A stretch of DNA of 64,000 nucleotides from Acetatifactor aquisgranensis (GTDB lineage Bacteria > Bacillota > Clostridia > Lachnospirales > Lachnospiraceae), in contig NZ_CALPDH010000019.1 in the NCBI RefSeq assembly GCF_943193215.1, forward strand, positions 65,131 through 129,130, given 5' to 3'. Below the pieces are notes generated by a model that was not told the origin of the DNA, did no database searches, and worked only from the letters and a program-made list of their open reading frames with translations. Positions 9,142 through 18,523 of this stretch are shown one piece after another. Every line of letters starts with the position of its first letter. The stretch's first letter is position 1. The position numbers were made by a program, and so were the translations under genes.

Positions 9142-9300
9142 GTCAGACTCCTTTTTTTGATTGTCGGTGACGGCAGAGAATCCGCCAGGCGCTCTCTGCC
9201 GCTTCGCGTCTGGTTTCGGAAGTTGCCCGGAACCACGGCGCTTTTTGTTTACCGGTTAAGGCCAGTATAATATCCCGGGCTTACGGGAACCTTTCAGCTG

Positions 9301-9321
9301 CCTTACATTTACCTTACATTT
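9301..9321. promoter_or_regulatory. Direct-repeat operator candidate between the ABC operon and its two-component system
   Basis: Two perfect copies of CCTTACATTT (9301-9310 and 9312-9321) lie one helical turn apart. OmpR/PhoB-type regulators bind direct repeats with about this period. The repeat sits between the divergent ABC and regulator genes, so it is the best candidate site for the adjacent response regulator. Confidence 0.6.
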
Positions 9322-9352
9322 TGATTTTCGGCAGGGAGGATGGGGGAAAATA

Positions 9353-9361
9353 TGCTATAAT
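9353..9361 (+). promoter_or_regulatory. Extended -10 promoter for the regulator/kinase genes
   Basis: TGCTATAAT is an extended -10 element (TGN plus a perfect hexamer) about 40 bases before the response regulator. No good -35 is seen, which suits an activated or extended -10 promoter. The CCTTACATTT repeats lie just upstream. Confidence 0.5.
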
Positions 9362-9399
9362 TTTTTTATAAGAACATAAAATACGGAAAGGAGAACTCC

Positions 9400-10119
9400 A
9401 TGGGATATGAATATCTGAGGAAAAAAAGGATTCTGCTGGTAGACGATGAAGAGCAGCTGCGGGACATGGTGTCATCCATGCTGACCCAGGAGGGCTATAC
9501 ACAGGTGCGGACGGCGGGGAATATGGCGGAGGCCCTTGATGCGGCGGAGGCCTGGAAACCGGAATTGGCCATACTGGACGTGATGCTGCCGGACGGGGAC
9601 GGTTTTTCGCTGCTGCAGAGGCTGCGGGAGACGACGGATGTGCCTGTATTGTTTCTCACAGCCAGAGGAGAGGACGAGGACAAATTCCGGGGCTTCGGGC
9701 TGGGGGCGGACGACTATGTGGTGAAGCCTTTTCTGCCCAGAGAGCTGATGTTTCGAGTATCGGCTCTGCTGCGCCGCAGCTATAGGGAAGAGTGTCCAAG
9801 GGTGCGGCTGGCGGCCTGCGAGCTGGACTTCGAGCGGGCGGAAGTGATCAAGGGGGAGGAGCGCCTGTCCCTGACCGCCAAGGAGTTTGAACTGCTGAAT
9901 GTCCTGTACCGCAACGCGGGCCGCATCGTCACCATAGACGGGCTGTGCGAGGCCGCGTGGGGCGACAATCCTTACGGCTACGAGAATTCCCTCATGGCCC
10001 ATATCCGGCGCATCCGTGAAAAAATAGAGGAAAATCCGTCAAAACCGGTCTCCCTGCTGACCGTGAAAGGGCTGGGCTATAAGCTGGTGCTGGCGGAAAA
10101 ACAGGGGAGAGATTCATGA
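9400..10119 (+). CDS. OmpR/PhoB-family response regulator
   Basis: A 239-residue regulator with an N-terminal receiver (LLVDDEEQ at ~12, phospho-acceptor Asp in AILDVMLPDGDGF, Lys in YVVKPFLPREL) and a C-terminal winged helix (LSLTAKEFELLNVLYRNAGRI onward, ending LLTVKGLGYKLV). GGAGAACTCC precedes the ATG. It overlaps the kinase gene by 4 bases and is divergent from the lantibiotic-type ABC transporter, its likely target. The two CCTTACATTT repeats upstream are candidate binding sites. Confidence 0.92.
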   Translation: MGYEYLRKKRILLVDDEEQLRDMVSSMLTQEGYTQVRTAGNMAEALDAAEAWKPELAILDVMLPDGDGFSLLQRLRETTDVPVLFLTARGEDEDKFRGFGLGADDYVVKPFLPRELMFRVSALLRRSYREECPRVRLAACELDFERAEVIKGEERLSLTAKEFELLNVLYRNAGRIVTIDGLCEAAWGDNPYGYENSLMAHIRRIREKIEENPSKPVSLLTVKGLGYKLVLAEKQGRDS

Positions 10120-11504
10120 AAAGAACGATGCGTTTAATCAGACGTTTCCTGATGCTTGCGCTGGGAATCGGACCTATTCTGCTGATACTGAATCTGGCGC
10201 TTTTCATCGCCTTTACCTGGCGGGAGAAAAGCGGCGGAGGCGGCTGGGACGCGGCGAAAGAGGTGGGAGAGGAGCTCGCCCTGAAGGAGGACGGCTCCTG
10301 GAGTTTATCTGATGTTGGCGAACAGATATTGACGGAATACCGTGCATGGGGAATCCTGGTGGAAAACGGGACGGGAGATGTAATCTGGCACAGCGGGGAC
10401 CTCCCGGAGGAAATTCCGCTGCATTATTCCCTGTCGGAGATTTCCTGGTATACCAGAGGCTATATAGCGGATTATCCTACCACGGTGGGGGCCAGGGGGG
10501 ATGATCTGGTGATTCTGGGACATCCCAAAGATGCCTACTGGAAACTGCTGTGGAATAGTTTTGACTACGATATCATCGCCGGAATGCCAAGGATGATTCT
10601 GAGCTTTCTGGGGATGAACGCGGTTCTGATTTTTGTCATCTATATGATACTGGCTACCCGCATCCTGCGGTCCGTGAAGCCCGTGGTGCAGGGCATGGAG
10701 GCGCTGCCGGAAAGGGAGGTCTATGTCGGGGAGGAAGGGTTTCTGGCGGAAGTGGCCGCCGCGGTGAACCGGGTGAACGAGAAGCTGCGCGCTCAGGAGA
10801 GGAATCTGCGGAAAAAGGAGAACGCCCGGGCGGGCTGGATATCGGGCATTTCACATGATATCAGGACGCCTCTGACCATGGTGATGGGATATGCGGCGGA
10901 GATAGAGGAGGACGCCTCGCTGCCTGTGGACACAAGGCGGAAAGCGGAGGTCATCCGGCGGCAGAGCCTCAAGATGAAAGAGCTGGTGGGCAACCTGAAC
11001 CTTGCCTCCAAACTGGAATACCAGATGCAGCCGGTGAAGACAGAGACTGTGAACCTGGCAGCAGTGCTGAGACAGGCAGTGGCGGATTTCGTGAATCTGG
11101 ATTTGGACGGGAAATACCCTGTGGACTTTGACTGTGATGAAAAAACGGATAAATATATTCTTCAGGGCGATAAGGAGCTGCTTCAGAGAGCCGTCTGCAA
11201 TGTCCTGACCAATTCCCAGCTGCACAATCCGGAGGGCTGCCATATCGGTGTGAATCTGCACAGGGAGGCGGGAGCGGCCCATATCGTTCTGGAGGACGAT
11301 GGAACCGGCGTCACCGACGAACAGCTGGCGGCGCTGCAAAGTACGCCCCACTATATGATGGACAGCGGAAACGGTTCGCAGCTCCGGCACGGCCTGGGGC
11401 TGGTAATCGTGCGCCAGATTGCGGCTGCCCATGGGGGATGGGTGCGGCTGGATCATGGAGAAAACGGGGGATTTCTGGTGGAGATTGTACTGAAATGCCT
11501 GTAG
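10116..11504 (+). CDS. Sensor histidine kinase partnered with the 9400 regulator
   Basis: A 462-residue membrane kinase. Two transmembrane segments (~12-35 and ~160-185) flank a ~125-residue extracytoplasmic sensor domain. A short HAMP-like linker follows, then the H-box ISGISHDIRTPLTMVMGYAAE, an N-box (CNVLTNSQLHN) and a G-box (HGLGLVIVRQIAAAHGG). The sensing domain has no recognised fold. Cotranslation with the regulator and proximity to the ABC genes suggest that it senses a membrane-active peptide, but no ligand can be named. Confidence 0.88.
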   Translation: MKRTMRLIRRFLMLALGIGPILLILNLALFIAFTWREKSGGGGWDAAKEVGEELALKEDGSWSLSDVGEQILTEYRAWGILVENGTGDVIWHSGDLPEEIPLHYSLSEISWYTRGYIADYPTTVGARGDDLVILGHPKDAYWKLLWNSFDYDIIAGMPRMILSFLGMNAVLIFVIYMILATRILRSVKPVVQGMEALPEREVYVGEEGFLAEVAAAVNRVNEKLRAQERNLRKKENARAGWISGISHDIRTPLTMVMGYAAEIEEDASLPVDTRRKAEVIRRQSLKMKELVGNLNLASKLEYQMQPVKTETVNLAAVLRQAVADFVNLDLDGKYPVDFDCDEKTDKYILQGDKELLQRAVCNVLTNSQLHNPEGCHIGVNLHREAGAAHIVLEDDGTGVTDEQLAALQSTPHYMMDSGNGSQLRHGLGLVIVRQIAAAHGGWVRLDHGENGGFLVEIVLKCL

Positions 11505-11570
11505 ACGGCAGCGGACAGAATGCGGGTATGGAGACGCTCCGCGGCCATGTCCGGCAGTCGCCCGCAGAAA

Positions 11571-12692
11571 TCATATGCTCCGGTAGATGCACAGGGAATC
11601 CGACAGCTTCAGGGTATCTATGGATTCCCTGCCGCCATGGGTTTTCCGGTAAAGCTGCAGCGTGCCGATGCCGCCGCCCCCCGCCCAGAGAGGCTGACTC
11701 TCTTTCCGGCCGTCTGGGTCTTCGTATTGCAGATTCAGCATTTCTTTCTTGGCGCAGCTGCCGGAAAGCTTGACGACTATGTCCTTGTTCTGCGCCAGCA
11801 CATGCCAGATGAAGCGCTTGCCGGTCTCTTTAGTCTCCCACTTGCAGCGGGTGAACTGGAAATCCTCCCCTTGGCAGGTCAGCTGCAGCATCAGGCGGGG
11901 GCGCAGGGGGAACAGGAGGAATCTCGGGCGCAGGCAGTTCAGGGCCACCACGCAGCGGCGCGCCTCCTGACCGGTGCGATTGCTTACAAGTTTCCCGCAG
12001 GCGAACTGGAACCAGGGCTTGCCCATGCTGCGGCCCCAGTGCTTGTCCGCATAGCCGTGGCCTGATTCGGGGGTCACCTCATAGGGCACGCCGTCCACCG
12101 TGACGCTGCCCTGAAAAAGGCTGAGGATTCCCTCCCCGTGCCAGAAGCTGTCCAGCCTGCGGAAAGCCTCGGAGAATTTGCCGCCTAATCTGCCTGTGTG
12201 GCAGGAGACGATCTTCTGTACCCCTATGTCCCATTCCATGCATCCCGCGTCCGTCATGCGGGAGCGGTGTCTGGCCTCTCGCGGCGTCACTTCCATGGAG
12301 CCTGCAATCCTGTCTTCACTGTAGAGGAAACGCCCTGTTTTGGGGTCGTCTATCTGCATGACAAGGGGGCTGCCCGTGGCCTGCAGGGCGGACACCGGAT
12401 AGAAAGCGTGGAACTGCCTGCCGCCGTTCCCCTCCTCATCGGGAAAGACGCCGGCCTTTATCATCACATAGGAGGGCTTCATGCCCCTTTTTTTAAAATA
12501 AGGATGCTGGCCTAAAATGGGCCGGGATGCCCCCGCGGCGGGATTGATGATAAAGAATTCCACAAAAAAAGTACGGGTCTGCCCTGTCCCGGGCTGTACG
12601 CCGGAGAAAGAGTGCCACCAGCGCATATAGCCTCTTTTGGACAGGGAGCCTCGCAGCATATGTGAATTTCTGACCAAATCCGACAGATTCAT
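11571..12692 (-). CDS. Tocopherol cyclase-like (lipocalin-type beta-barrel) protein
   Basis: A 373-residue protein without signal peptide or membrane segment. It resembles the tocopherol-cyclase-like family: RWWHSFSG near the N-terminus, and GHGYADKHWGRSMGKPWFQF near residue 200, matching the family's G-Y-x-(E/D)-K-x-W-G signature followed by an aromatic cluster. Plant and cyanobacterial members cyclise quinols, whereas bacterial homologues in Firmicutes have no established reaction. The gene stands alone between a kinase and an epimerase. The ATG at 12692 lies directly after AAAGG with no spacing, so the start is not secure. Confidence 0.6.
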   Translation of the reverse strand: MNLSDLVRNSHMLRGSLSKRGYMRWWHSFSGVQPGTGQTRTFFVEFFIINPAAGASRPILGQHPYFKKRGMKPSYVMIKAGVFPDEEGNGGRQFHAFYPVSALQATGSPLVMQIDDPKTGRFLYSEDRIAGSMEVTPREARHRSRMTDAGCMEWDIGVQKIVSCHTGRLGGKFSEAFRRLDSFWHGEGILSLFQGSVTVDGVPYEVTPESGHGYADKHWGRSMGKPWFQFACGKLVSNRTGQEARRCVVALNCLRPRFLLFPLRPRLMLQLTCQGEDFQFTRCKWETKETGKRFIWHVLAQNKDIVVKLSGSCAKKEMLNLQYEDPDGRKESQPLWAGGGGIGTLQLYRKTHGGRESIDTLKLSDSLCIYRSI

Positions 12693-12837
12693 CCTTTGTT
12701 CTTCGCCTCGCTTCTTCGGTGGGGGATTCTCTGATGAGCTGCCAAGTCAATATCATAACAATATTTTGTAGCAGATAAAGGTATTATAATACCAGATATA
12801 GAAAATGACAAGAGTGTTACAAAAATATTTCATATAC

Positions 12838-12866
12838 TTGTTGATTTTCTGCTGCTGTGCTATACT
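12838..12866 (+). promoter_or_regulatory. Sigma-A-type promoter for the RmlD-like gene
   Basis: TTGTTG at 12838-12843, a 17-base spacer and TATACT at 12861-12866, 52 bases before the start at 12918. Confidence 0.6.
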
Positions 12867-12917
12867 TTTCACAGGAAGAAAATACGCTTCTGAGACTGGG
12901 AAGACGAGGTATGGGGC

Positions 12918-13772
12918 ATGAAGAGGTTATTGGTGACAGGGGCATCGGGCTTTATGGGAAGCAGGGTGGTGGATTTCTATCGGGGAAAATATGAAATCTG
13001 CGCACCAGGCCACGGCGAAATGGACATTACGGAGGAGGCGGAAGTCATTTCCGGACTGCGGGACTGGAGGCCGGATTATGTGGTGCACTGTGCGGCGATT
13101 TCGGATATCGGGCGCTGTGAGCAGGAGCCGGAGCGGTCTTTGCGCATCAATGTGGACGGCGCGGTGAACCTGGCAAAGGCATCTGCCCTGGTGGGCGCGA
13201 AATGCCTGCTGTGCAGCTCGGATCAGGTATATGCGGGAAGTATCGTCACAGGGCCCCACCGGGAGACGGAAAAAGTCACGCCGGGAAACCTGTACGGACG
13301 GGAGAAGCTTCTTGCGGAGGAGAAGTGTCTGGAAGTAAATCCTGACTGTGTCAGCCTAAGGCTTTCCTGGATGTATGACGCGCGGACTCTGAACGAAAAA
13401 GAGCACGGCGATTTCCTGCGGACTCTTCTGGCGAAAATCAGGACTTCGGAGACGCTGCGCTATCCGGGCAATGACATGCGCGGCATCACGGATGTGAACG
13501 AGGTGGCGGAACATCTGGAGGCAGCTTTCTCCCTGAAAGGCGGCGTCTATAATTTCGGCTCTCCCAACGCGAAAAGTATGTATGATACAGTGCATTCCCT
13601 TTTTGAAAAGCTGGGCTGGGAGACAGAGCGTCTCGCAAGGGATGGGGAGGCTCATGGGGGAAATTCCAGAGACCTGACCATGAGCCAGGAGAAGACAAAC
13701 GGCGCGGGCATTTATTTCATGGACACGGAGGAGCGGCTGGTGCGGTGCATCCGGGCTGCGATTCAGAACTGA
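12918..13772 (+). CDS. NAD(P)-dependent sugar-nucleotide reductase/epimerase, RmlD-like SDR
   Basis: A 284-residue extended short-chain dehydrogenase. The nucleotide-binding motif is VTGASGFMGSRVV (residues ~5-17), and the catalytic Ser region (LCSSDQVYAG) and Tyr-Lys pair (NLYGREKLLAE) are intact. The order of motifs and the length fit dTDP-4-dehydrorhamnose reductase relatives, which reduce or epimerise nucleotide sugars for cell-surface polysaccharides. No rmlABC genes are nearby, so the exact substrate is unknown. GAGG precedes the ATG. The MBOAT pair next door would suit a polysaccharide setting. Confidence 0.78.
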   Translation: MKRLLVTGASGFMGSRVVDFYRGKYEICAPGHGEMDITEEAEVISGLRDWRPDYVVHCAAISDIGRCEQEPERSLRINVDGAVNLAKASALVGAKCLLCSSDQVYAGSIVTGPHRETEKVTPGNLYGREKLLAEEKCLEVNPDCVSLRLSWMYDARTLNEKEHGDFLRTLLAKIRTSETLRYPGNDMRGITDVNEVAEHLEAAFSLKGGVYNFGSPNAKSMYDTVHSLFEKLGWETERLARDGEAHGGNSRDLTMSQEKTNGAGIYFMDTEERLVRCIRAAIQN

Positions 13773-13798
13773 AAGTCCTGGGCCGTTTTATGCTCTGC

Positions 13799-14845
13799 TT
13801 ATGGCCAGCAACTTTCATAATCAAATGCCAGCAGCCAGTCCTGCATCTTTTGAAGAACCTCCCGGTAATCTGCCTCTGTCACCCGGTATGTGCCATCCGC
13901 GAAACAGTAAGTCATGTAGTCGTTCATATCATGATTGTAGTGGGTATAATCACAATAATGTTCCAGATTTGTGATGTATTCATAATTGTTCTGGAAAAAA
14001 TATATCTCTACATTAGGATAAGCAAGCAATCGTCCCATGATTTCTCCGATTTCCGCCATATAGGCAGGGATACTCCCCTCAGCCATACAGTTATACCAGT
14101 AAAGGATGCTGTACGGCGGGAAAAAAATAACAAATTTGGTATCTTCCATATTCTCAATATGCGGCTGAATATAATTTTCCATATTAAAAATCGTATTATC
14201 CATAAAGCTGTCAGCAGGAAGAGTGACGCCTGTCATCTCTGGCGCAGTATATGACAATGCAATTGTCTCTTTTCCATATCCCATATACATCCATGACCAG
14301 TAGGCCTGGTTGAGCGGCGTGTCAGCTTTCTTGAGCTGTGGCTTTATGATATATTCCCTGATGACATCCCTGTTGAACAGATACGAAACATCGTTAAAAA
14401 GATTATCGTCACACAGATATTCCGGGCAGCCGTAAGCCATGATTCCGGGTTCAGCATGATAGTTGAGCGGATCGATTCCTATGAAGACGGTTTCAATGTC
14501 GCTATTATATTCCTGAATCAATTCAAGGTAAGTCGAAATGTCAAGAGGGTATGCTGCATTGACGGACAACTTTATAGTATTAAGGCCCATTGTCTCATCA
14601 AAGAGGAGTGTGTCAAAGTTGACAGTCATTGAAGAACCGAGAATGACACTGTCGTAGTCGAAATTCTTGATCATGCCGGGATTTTGTGAAATCTGATTAT
14701 CAATCACATAGTGAAAGCAGGAAAGCGGTTTATGATATTGAAAAAAAGGATCTACCAAAATGACCAGTGCGGCAATCAGACTCAAAGCAGTACAGAGAAC
14801 AACTATTATAATGCGAAATGCTTTCTTATAACTGATGATTTTCAC
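13799..14845 (-). CDS. SGNH-like partner protein of the adjacent MBOAT acyltransferase
   Basis: A 348-residue protein with one N-terminal membrane anchor (~10-32), the rest probably extracytoplasmic. VILGSSMTVNF resembles the GxS nucleophile region of SGNH-type proteins that accompany MBOAT enzymes (DltD, AlgJ/X and relatives), and HYNHDMNDYM near the end may hold the His part of the active site. It starts at GTG (14845) with GGAGG at ideal spacing and sits 11 bases after the MBOAT gene. The pair probably transfers acyl groups to a surface glycan; the acceptor is unknown. Confidence 0.6.
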   Translation of the reverse strand: MKIISYKKAFRIIIVVLCTALSLIAALVILVDPFFQYHKPLSCFHYVIDNQISQNPGMIKNFDYDSVILGSSMTVNFDTLLFDETMGLNTIKLSVNAAYPLDISTYLELIQEYNSDIETVFIGIDPLNYHAEPGIMAYGCPEYLCDDNLFNDVSYLFNRDVIREYIIKPQLKKADTPLNQAYWSWMYMGYGKETIALSYTAPEMTGVTLPADSFMDNTIFNMENYIQPHIENMEDTKFVIFFPPYSILYWYNCMAEGSIPAYMAEIGEIMGRLLAYPNVEIYFFQNNYEYITNLEHYCDYTHYNHDMNDYMTYCFADGTYRVTEADYREVLQKMQDWLLAFDYESCWP

Positions 14846-14856
14846 AAAAACGCCTC

Positions 14857-16368
14857 CTAAAAATTAAAGTATAAAAAGATGCTGACTCCTGAAAAAGAGA
14901 GCAGACACCACAAAAGAAGTCCGCAATATAGCATACATTTTAGCAGTGTCGGCTTGAACTTCGGCCATTCCCCTGTCTCGGAAATACCCTTGCAGCCCCA
15001 TATCAGCCATGCCGATATCAGGCAATGGCATGCCATGGAAAAGTATGGGACAAAGACCAGACCCTCCAGATGTAACGCCTTGAAAATGTAATCAATTTCC
15101 TGCAAATCAAAGAAAGTTGCCAATTCGCCATACGTGCCCGGTTCATGAAAACGGAACATGCTGCTTAGGAGAGTCAGAGCCTGGTCAACGGAATCGGCTC
15201 TGAAAAACACCCAGGCGATGCTCACGGCCGCAAAAGTAACCGCCTCTGCCAATATCTTCCGCAGCTTACCCGACACAGGCGGTTCATGTCTGATAAAGGG
15301 CAGGTGCTTTTTTATATCATGAAAAATGCGGACGGCAATATTCATGATTCCATGCAACAGTCCCCAAAGGATAAAAGTATATCCGGCGCCATGCCAGATA
15401 CCGCTGATCAGGAACACGATTAAAATATTCAGATAAGTGCGAAGCCTCCCTCTGCGGTTTCCTCCCAGAGGAACATAGAGATATCTGGTAAAAAATCGGG
15501 TCAGTGTAATATGCCAGCGATTCCAAAAGTCAGGGATATTCTCCGCCTTATATGGTGAGATGAAATTTACCGGAATACGCAGGTTGAATAGATATCCGAT
15601 TCCTGCAGCCATGTCACAGTAACCGCTGAAGTCAAAGTAAATCTGAAGAGCATAGAAAATAATCACCAATATGGTGCTGAATCCTGACAATAAGTGCAGC
15701 TCACGGTACCCCCAGTTTACGGCTTGTCCAAGAGTATCTGCCAGCAGTACTTTCTTCGCAAGGCCGATGACAAATATGCAAAATCCCGTATAAATGTTCT
15801 TATAGTCAATATGCTTCAGCTCAAGATTGTTGAATTGTGGCATCATCTCGCGATAATTTACAATAGGACCGGCAATCAGCTGAGGAAAAAATGTTACAAA
15901 AAGCATGTAGTCACAAATGGGCTGTCTCTTTATGTCGCCCCGCCTTACATCCACCAGAAAGGCAATCTGCTGAAAAGAAAAGAAACTAATGCCTAAAGGA
16001 AGCAGAATGTTCTTCAGGAAAAGGGAGGTATGAAACAGATAATTGATATTTTCAATAAAAAAATTATAGTATTTAAAATAGAACAGCAGCCCAAGGTTAA
16101 AAAGGACTCCCAATCCGCACCAGAAATTATGCATCGATTTTCCCCGCTTCAGGCATGCGGCTATTTTAAGGTGACAGACATAATTCACTAAAATGCTTGC
16201 TAATATGACCCACAGATAGGAAACGTTAAAATATGCATAAAACCAGAGCGACATGCCGGTTAGAAAATATTTTGCATATTCATACTTTTTCTTTGCATTG
16301 AGAAAAAAATACCCCGACCATGCAAGCGGTAAAAAGAGCAGTATGAATATATAGGAATTGAACAGCAT
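14857..16368 (-). CDS. MBOAT-family O-acyltransferase (AlgI/DltB type)
   Basis: A 503-residue polytopic membrane protein with about ten hydrophobic segments. Family features include PQLIAGPIVNYREMMPQF, the cluster FWNRWHITLTRFFTRYLYVPLGGNR, and the catalytic His in LISGIWHGAGYTFILWGLLHG. Members move acyl groups across the membrane onto polysaccharides, teichoic acids or proteins. GGAGGG precedes the ATG, and a consensus promoter lies at 16407-16435. The operon consists of this gene and the SGNH-like partner. Family certain, substrate unknown. Confidence 0.9.
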   Translation of the reverse strand: MLFNSYIFILLFLPLAWSGYFFLNAKKKYEYAKYFLTGMSLWFYAYFNVSYLWVILASILVNYVCHLKIAACLKRGKSMHNFWCGLGVLFNLGLLFYFKYYNFFIENINYLFHTSLFLKNILLPLGISFFSFQQIAFLVDVRRGDIKRQPICDYMLFVTFFPQLIAGPIVNYREMMPQFNNLELKHIDYKNIYTGFCIFVIGLAKKVLLADTLGQAVNWGYRELHLLSGFSTILVIIFYALQIYFDFSGYCDMAAGIGYLFNLRIPVNFISPYKAENIPDFWNRWHITLTRFFTRYLYVPLGGNRRGRLRTYLNILIVFLISGIWHGAGYTFILWGLLHGIMNIAVRIFHDIKKHLPFIRHEPPVSGKLRKILAEAVTFAAVSIAWVFFRADSVDQALTLLSSMFRFHEPGTYGELATFFDLQEIDYIFKALHLEGLVFVPYFSMACHCLISAWLIWGCKGISETGEWPKFKPTLLKCMLYCGLLLWCLLSFSGVSIFLYFNF

Positions 16369-16820
16369 GTTTGAACCCTCCGCCCATCATAGTATATAAC
16401 GTTCTTATTATATCCAAGACAACAAGCAGAGTCAAATATTAAATCCGTCTTTTGTTTTCCTTTTGTTTTCCGCTGTGGGCGGGTCTTTAGCAGCTCCATA
16501 ATAAGAAAAGTATCTGCAGGCCGCTTACATAACGCAGTCCTGCATAAACAGCAGCGGCAAAGGCACTTCCAAAAGGATGCGCAAGCCGGGTACGCTCAGG
16601 AACTTGCTGAAATCCCTGGCACCGGCAGGGACGGCGTGATGGCATGGGCCGGGGAACTTTAGGCTGTCAATACGGTTCCGGGGCAAAAACGGCGATTTAG
16701 TAAAGAAAGTGTACATTTTTCGCTGTGGACGGAAGCCGGACTATAATGATATAATGACCTTATTCAAGGGAAAGCGGCCGGATGGCAAATGGACGCATGC
16801 AGGGGAAGGAGGAAACCGGG
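16369..16820. other. Gene-free divergent intergenic region
   Basis: About 450 bases between the divergent MBOAT and LytTR genes. It holds the minus-strand MBOAT promoter at 16407-16435. A plus-strand promoter candidate lies close to the LytTR gene: TGGACG (16727-16732), a 17-base spacer and TATAAT (16750-16755). In the middle portion I see no credible coding sequence or structured RNA. Confidence 0.5.
16407..16435 (-). promoter_or_regulatory. Consensus sigma-A promoter for the MBOAT operon
   Basis: On the minus strand TTGACT (16435-16430), a 17-base spacer and TATAAT (16412-16407), 39 bases before the MBOAT start. Confidence 0.75.
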
Positions 16821-17552
16821 ATGCGCATAGTGCTCTGTGACGACGATGAAAGGATTCTGGTACAGCTGGAAAGCTATTTAAGGGAATATTTCCACCAAAA
16901 CGGCCTGGGACAGCCGGAGTACGCCTCCTACACCGACGGGGACGCCCTCCTGGCGGCTGAGTACGCTCCGGACACCCCCAGGGCGGACATGGCATTCCTG
17001 GACGTGGAGATGCCCGGCATCAGCGGCATCCATGTGGGGGCCCGGCTCCAGAACCGCAACCCCTATATCAAGATCTTCATCGTCACCTGCTACGCGGACT
17101 ACCTGGACGAGGCCATGAAGTTCCATGTGTTCCGCTACCTCTCCAAGCCCCTGGACAAGGCGAGGCTCTTCCGCAACGTGAAGGACGCCCTGTACCAGAT
17201 CAGCGTCTACACCAGGCCCATCGCCATAGAGACCAAGGCGGAGACCGTCACAAGGTACGCGGACGAGATCGTGATGGTGGAGGCCATGGGGCGCAGGGTG
17301 ACGGTGCAGACCGTGGACAGGCTCTACGAGTCCGTCCAGAGAATGGGAGAGTGGGAGAAGCTCCTGGACATCGGATGCTTCGCCAGGCCCCACCGGAGCT
17401 TCATCGTCAACATGAAGTATGTCAGTTCCTTTTCCGATACCCTGATATCCCTTTCCGCCCCGGACGGCGGACAGTACAGCGCCTATCTGGCCAGGCGCAG
17501 GTACAAGGGCTTCAGGGATGCCTATATGCTGTATGTGGAGACCATGCGCTGA
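16821..17552 (+). CDS. LytTR-family response regulator (AgrA/AlgR type)
   Basis: A 243-residue regulator with a receiver domain (IVLCDDDERIL; phospho-acceptor in MAFLDVEMPGISG; Lys in YLSKPLDKARLF) and a C-terminal LytTR DNA-binding domain (DEIVMVEAMGRRVTVQT, then FARPHRSFIVNMKYV). An upstream in-frame ATG at 16782 lacks a ribosome site, while AAGGAGG sits 8 bases before 16821. The stop overlaps the kinase start by one base (TGATG). LytTR regulators usually bind direct repeats and often control peptide export or surface functions, and the ABC exporters downstream fit that. Confidence 0.9.
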   Translation: MRIVLCDDDERILVQLESYLREYFHQNGLGQPEYASYTDGDALLAAEYAPDTPRADMAFLDVEMPGISGIHVGARLQNRNPYIKIFIVTCYADYLDEAMKFHVFRYLSKPLDKARLFRNVKDALYQISVYTRPIAIETKAETVTRYADEIVMVEAMGRRVTVQTVDRLYESVQRMGEWEKLLDIGCFARPHRSFIVNMKYVSSFSDTLISLSAPDGGQYSAYLARRRYKGFRDAYMLYVETMR

Positions 17553-18523
17553 TGAGAGAGACGGTTTGTTTGCTGCTTGGATTTGCCCTGCTGGCCTTTG
17601 GCAGCAGGCTTCTGTATCGGTTCTATCTGAAGATATGCGTCCGCCTGACCAAACCGGACCGCGCGCTCCCTCAGGACTGCGGGCCCCTGGCCCTGGTGCT
17701 GACAGGAGTTTCCCTGTTCACCATATTCCTTTTGTTAGTCATGGCTTACATGGGGGCGTTTCTGAACCTCCCGCCCAGCACAGGCTCCGTGCTGCTGGCA
17801 GGAGCCCTTCTGCTGGCGTTCGACGACCTGCTGATCTTCGCCGGATGGCAGTACGGCAGGCGAAAGGAGCAGGCGAACCTGACGGACCAATTGGCCCTCC
17901 AGAAGCGCCAGACGGAGGTGGGCTATTACAGGGCCCTGGAGGAGCAGTACGACAGGCAGCGGGTGCTCATCCACGACATCCGCAAGCACCTGGAGACCCT
18001 GCGGGACCTGGCGGAGGAGGGGCTGGAGGAGGAAGTGGCGCGGTATGTGCGCGAGCTGGAGGCCTCCCCGGCCCTGCAGAACAAGGTGCGCATCTGCGGC
18101 AACCGGATTCTGGACGTGATCCTGCGCCGGTACGGGGAGATCTGCCAGGAAAAGGGAATCGCTTTCCTGGTGGACGTGCGGGACAAGTCCGTGGACTTCC
18201 TGGAGCCCGGCGACATGACCGCGCTCTTCGGGAACCTCCTGGAGAATGCGGTGGAGGCCTCGGCGGGAGCCCGGGACGCCTATCTGGAGCTGATGGTGGA
18301 CGCCAGGCCCGGGAGCCTGTTGGTGGTGACTCTGGTGAACTCCTGCAGGGAGGCCCCGAAGAGCGACGGCAGGGGCGGCTTCCTGACCCGCAAGGCCCCC
18401 GGGGCCGGGCACGGCACAGGCATGAAGAGCATCAGGGACACGGTGGAAAAATACGGGGGCACCATGCGGCAGTATTACGAGGAGGAGGGGAAGTTGTTCC
18501 ACACGGTGATACTGCTGAAATGA
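17552..18523 (+). CDS. GHKL-type sensor histidine kinase (AgrC/CitA-like ATPase)
   Basis: A 323-residue kinase with three or more N-terminal hydrophobic segments (~1-110), a coiled-coil stretch, the H-box RVLIHDIRKHLETL, the N-box ALFGNLLENAVEAS and the G-box GHGTGMKSIRDTVEKYGG. This is the kinase class paired with LytTR regulators in peptide quorum systems. The start overlaps the regulator stop by one base. The sensor part is shorter than the usual 6-7 helix AgrC domain. No signal peptide precursor gene is recognisable nearby. Confidence 0.87.
   Translation: MRETVCLLLGFALLAFGSRLLYRFYLKICVRLTKPDRALPQDCGPLALVLTGVSLFTIFLLLVMAYMGAFLNLPPSTGSVLLAGALLLAFDDLLIFAGWQYGRRKEQANLTDQLALQKRQTEVGYYRALEEQYDRQRVLIHDIRKHLETLRDLAEEGLEEEVARYVRELEASPALQNKVRICGNRILDVILRRYGEICQEKGIAFLVDVRDKSVDFLEPGDMTALFGNLLENAVEASAGARDAYLELMVDARPGSLLVVTLVNSCREAPKSDGRGGFLTRKAPGAGHGTGMKSIRDTVEKYGGTMRQYYEEEGKLFHTVILLK

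Noticed and set aside
16525..16716. 63-codon minus-strand frame in the MBOAT/LytTR gap
   Set aside because: No ribosome site and no protein-like features; left as non-coding.
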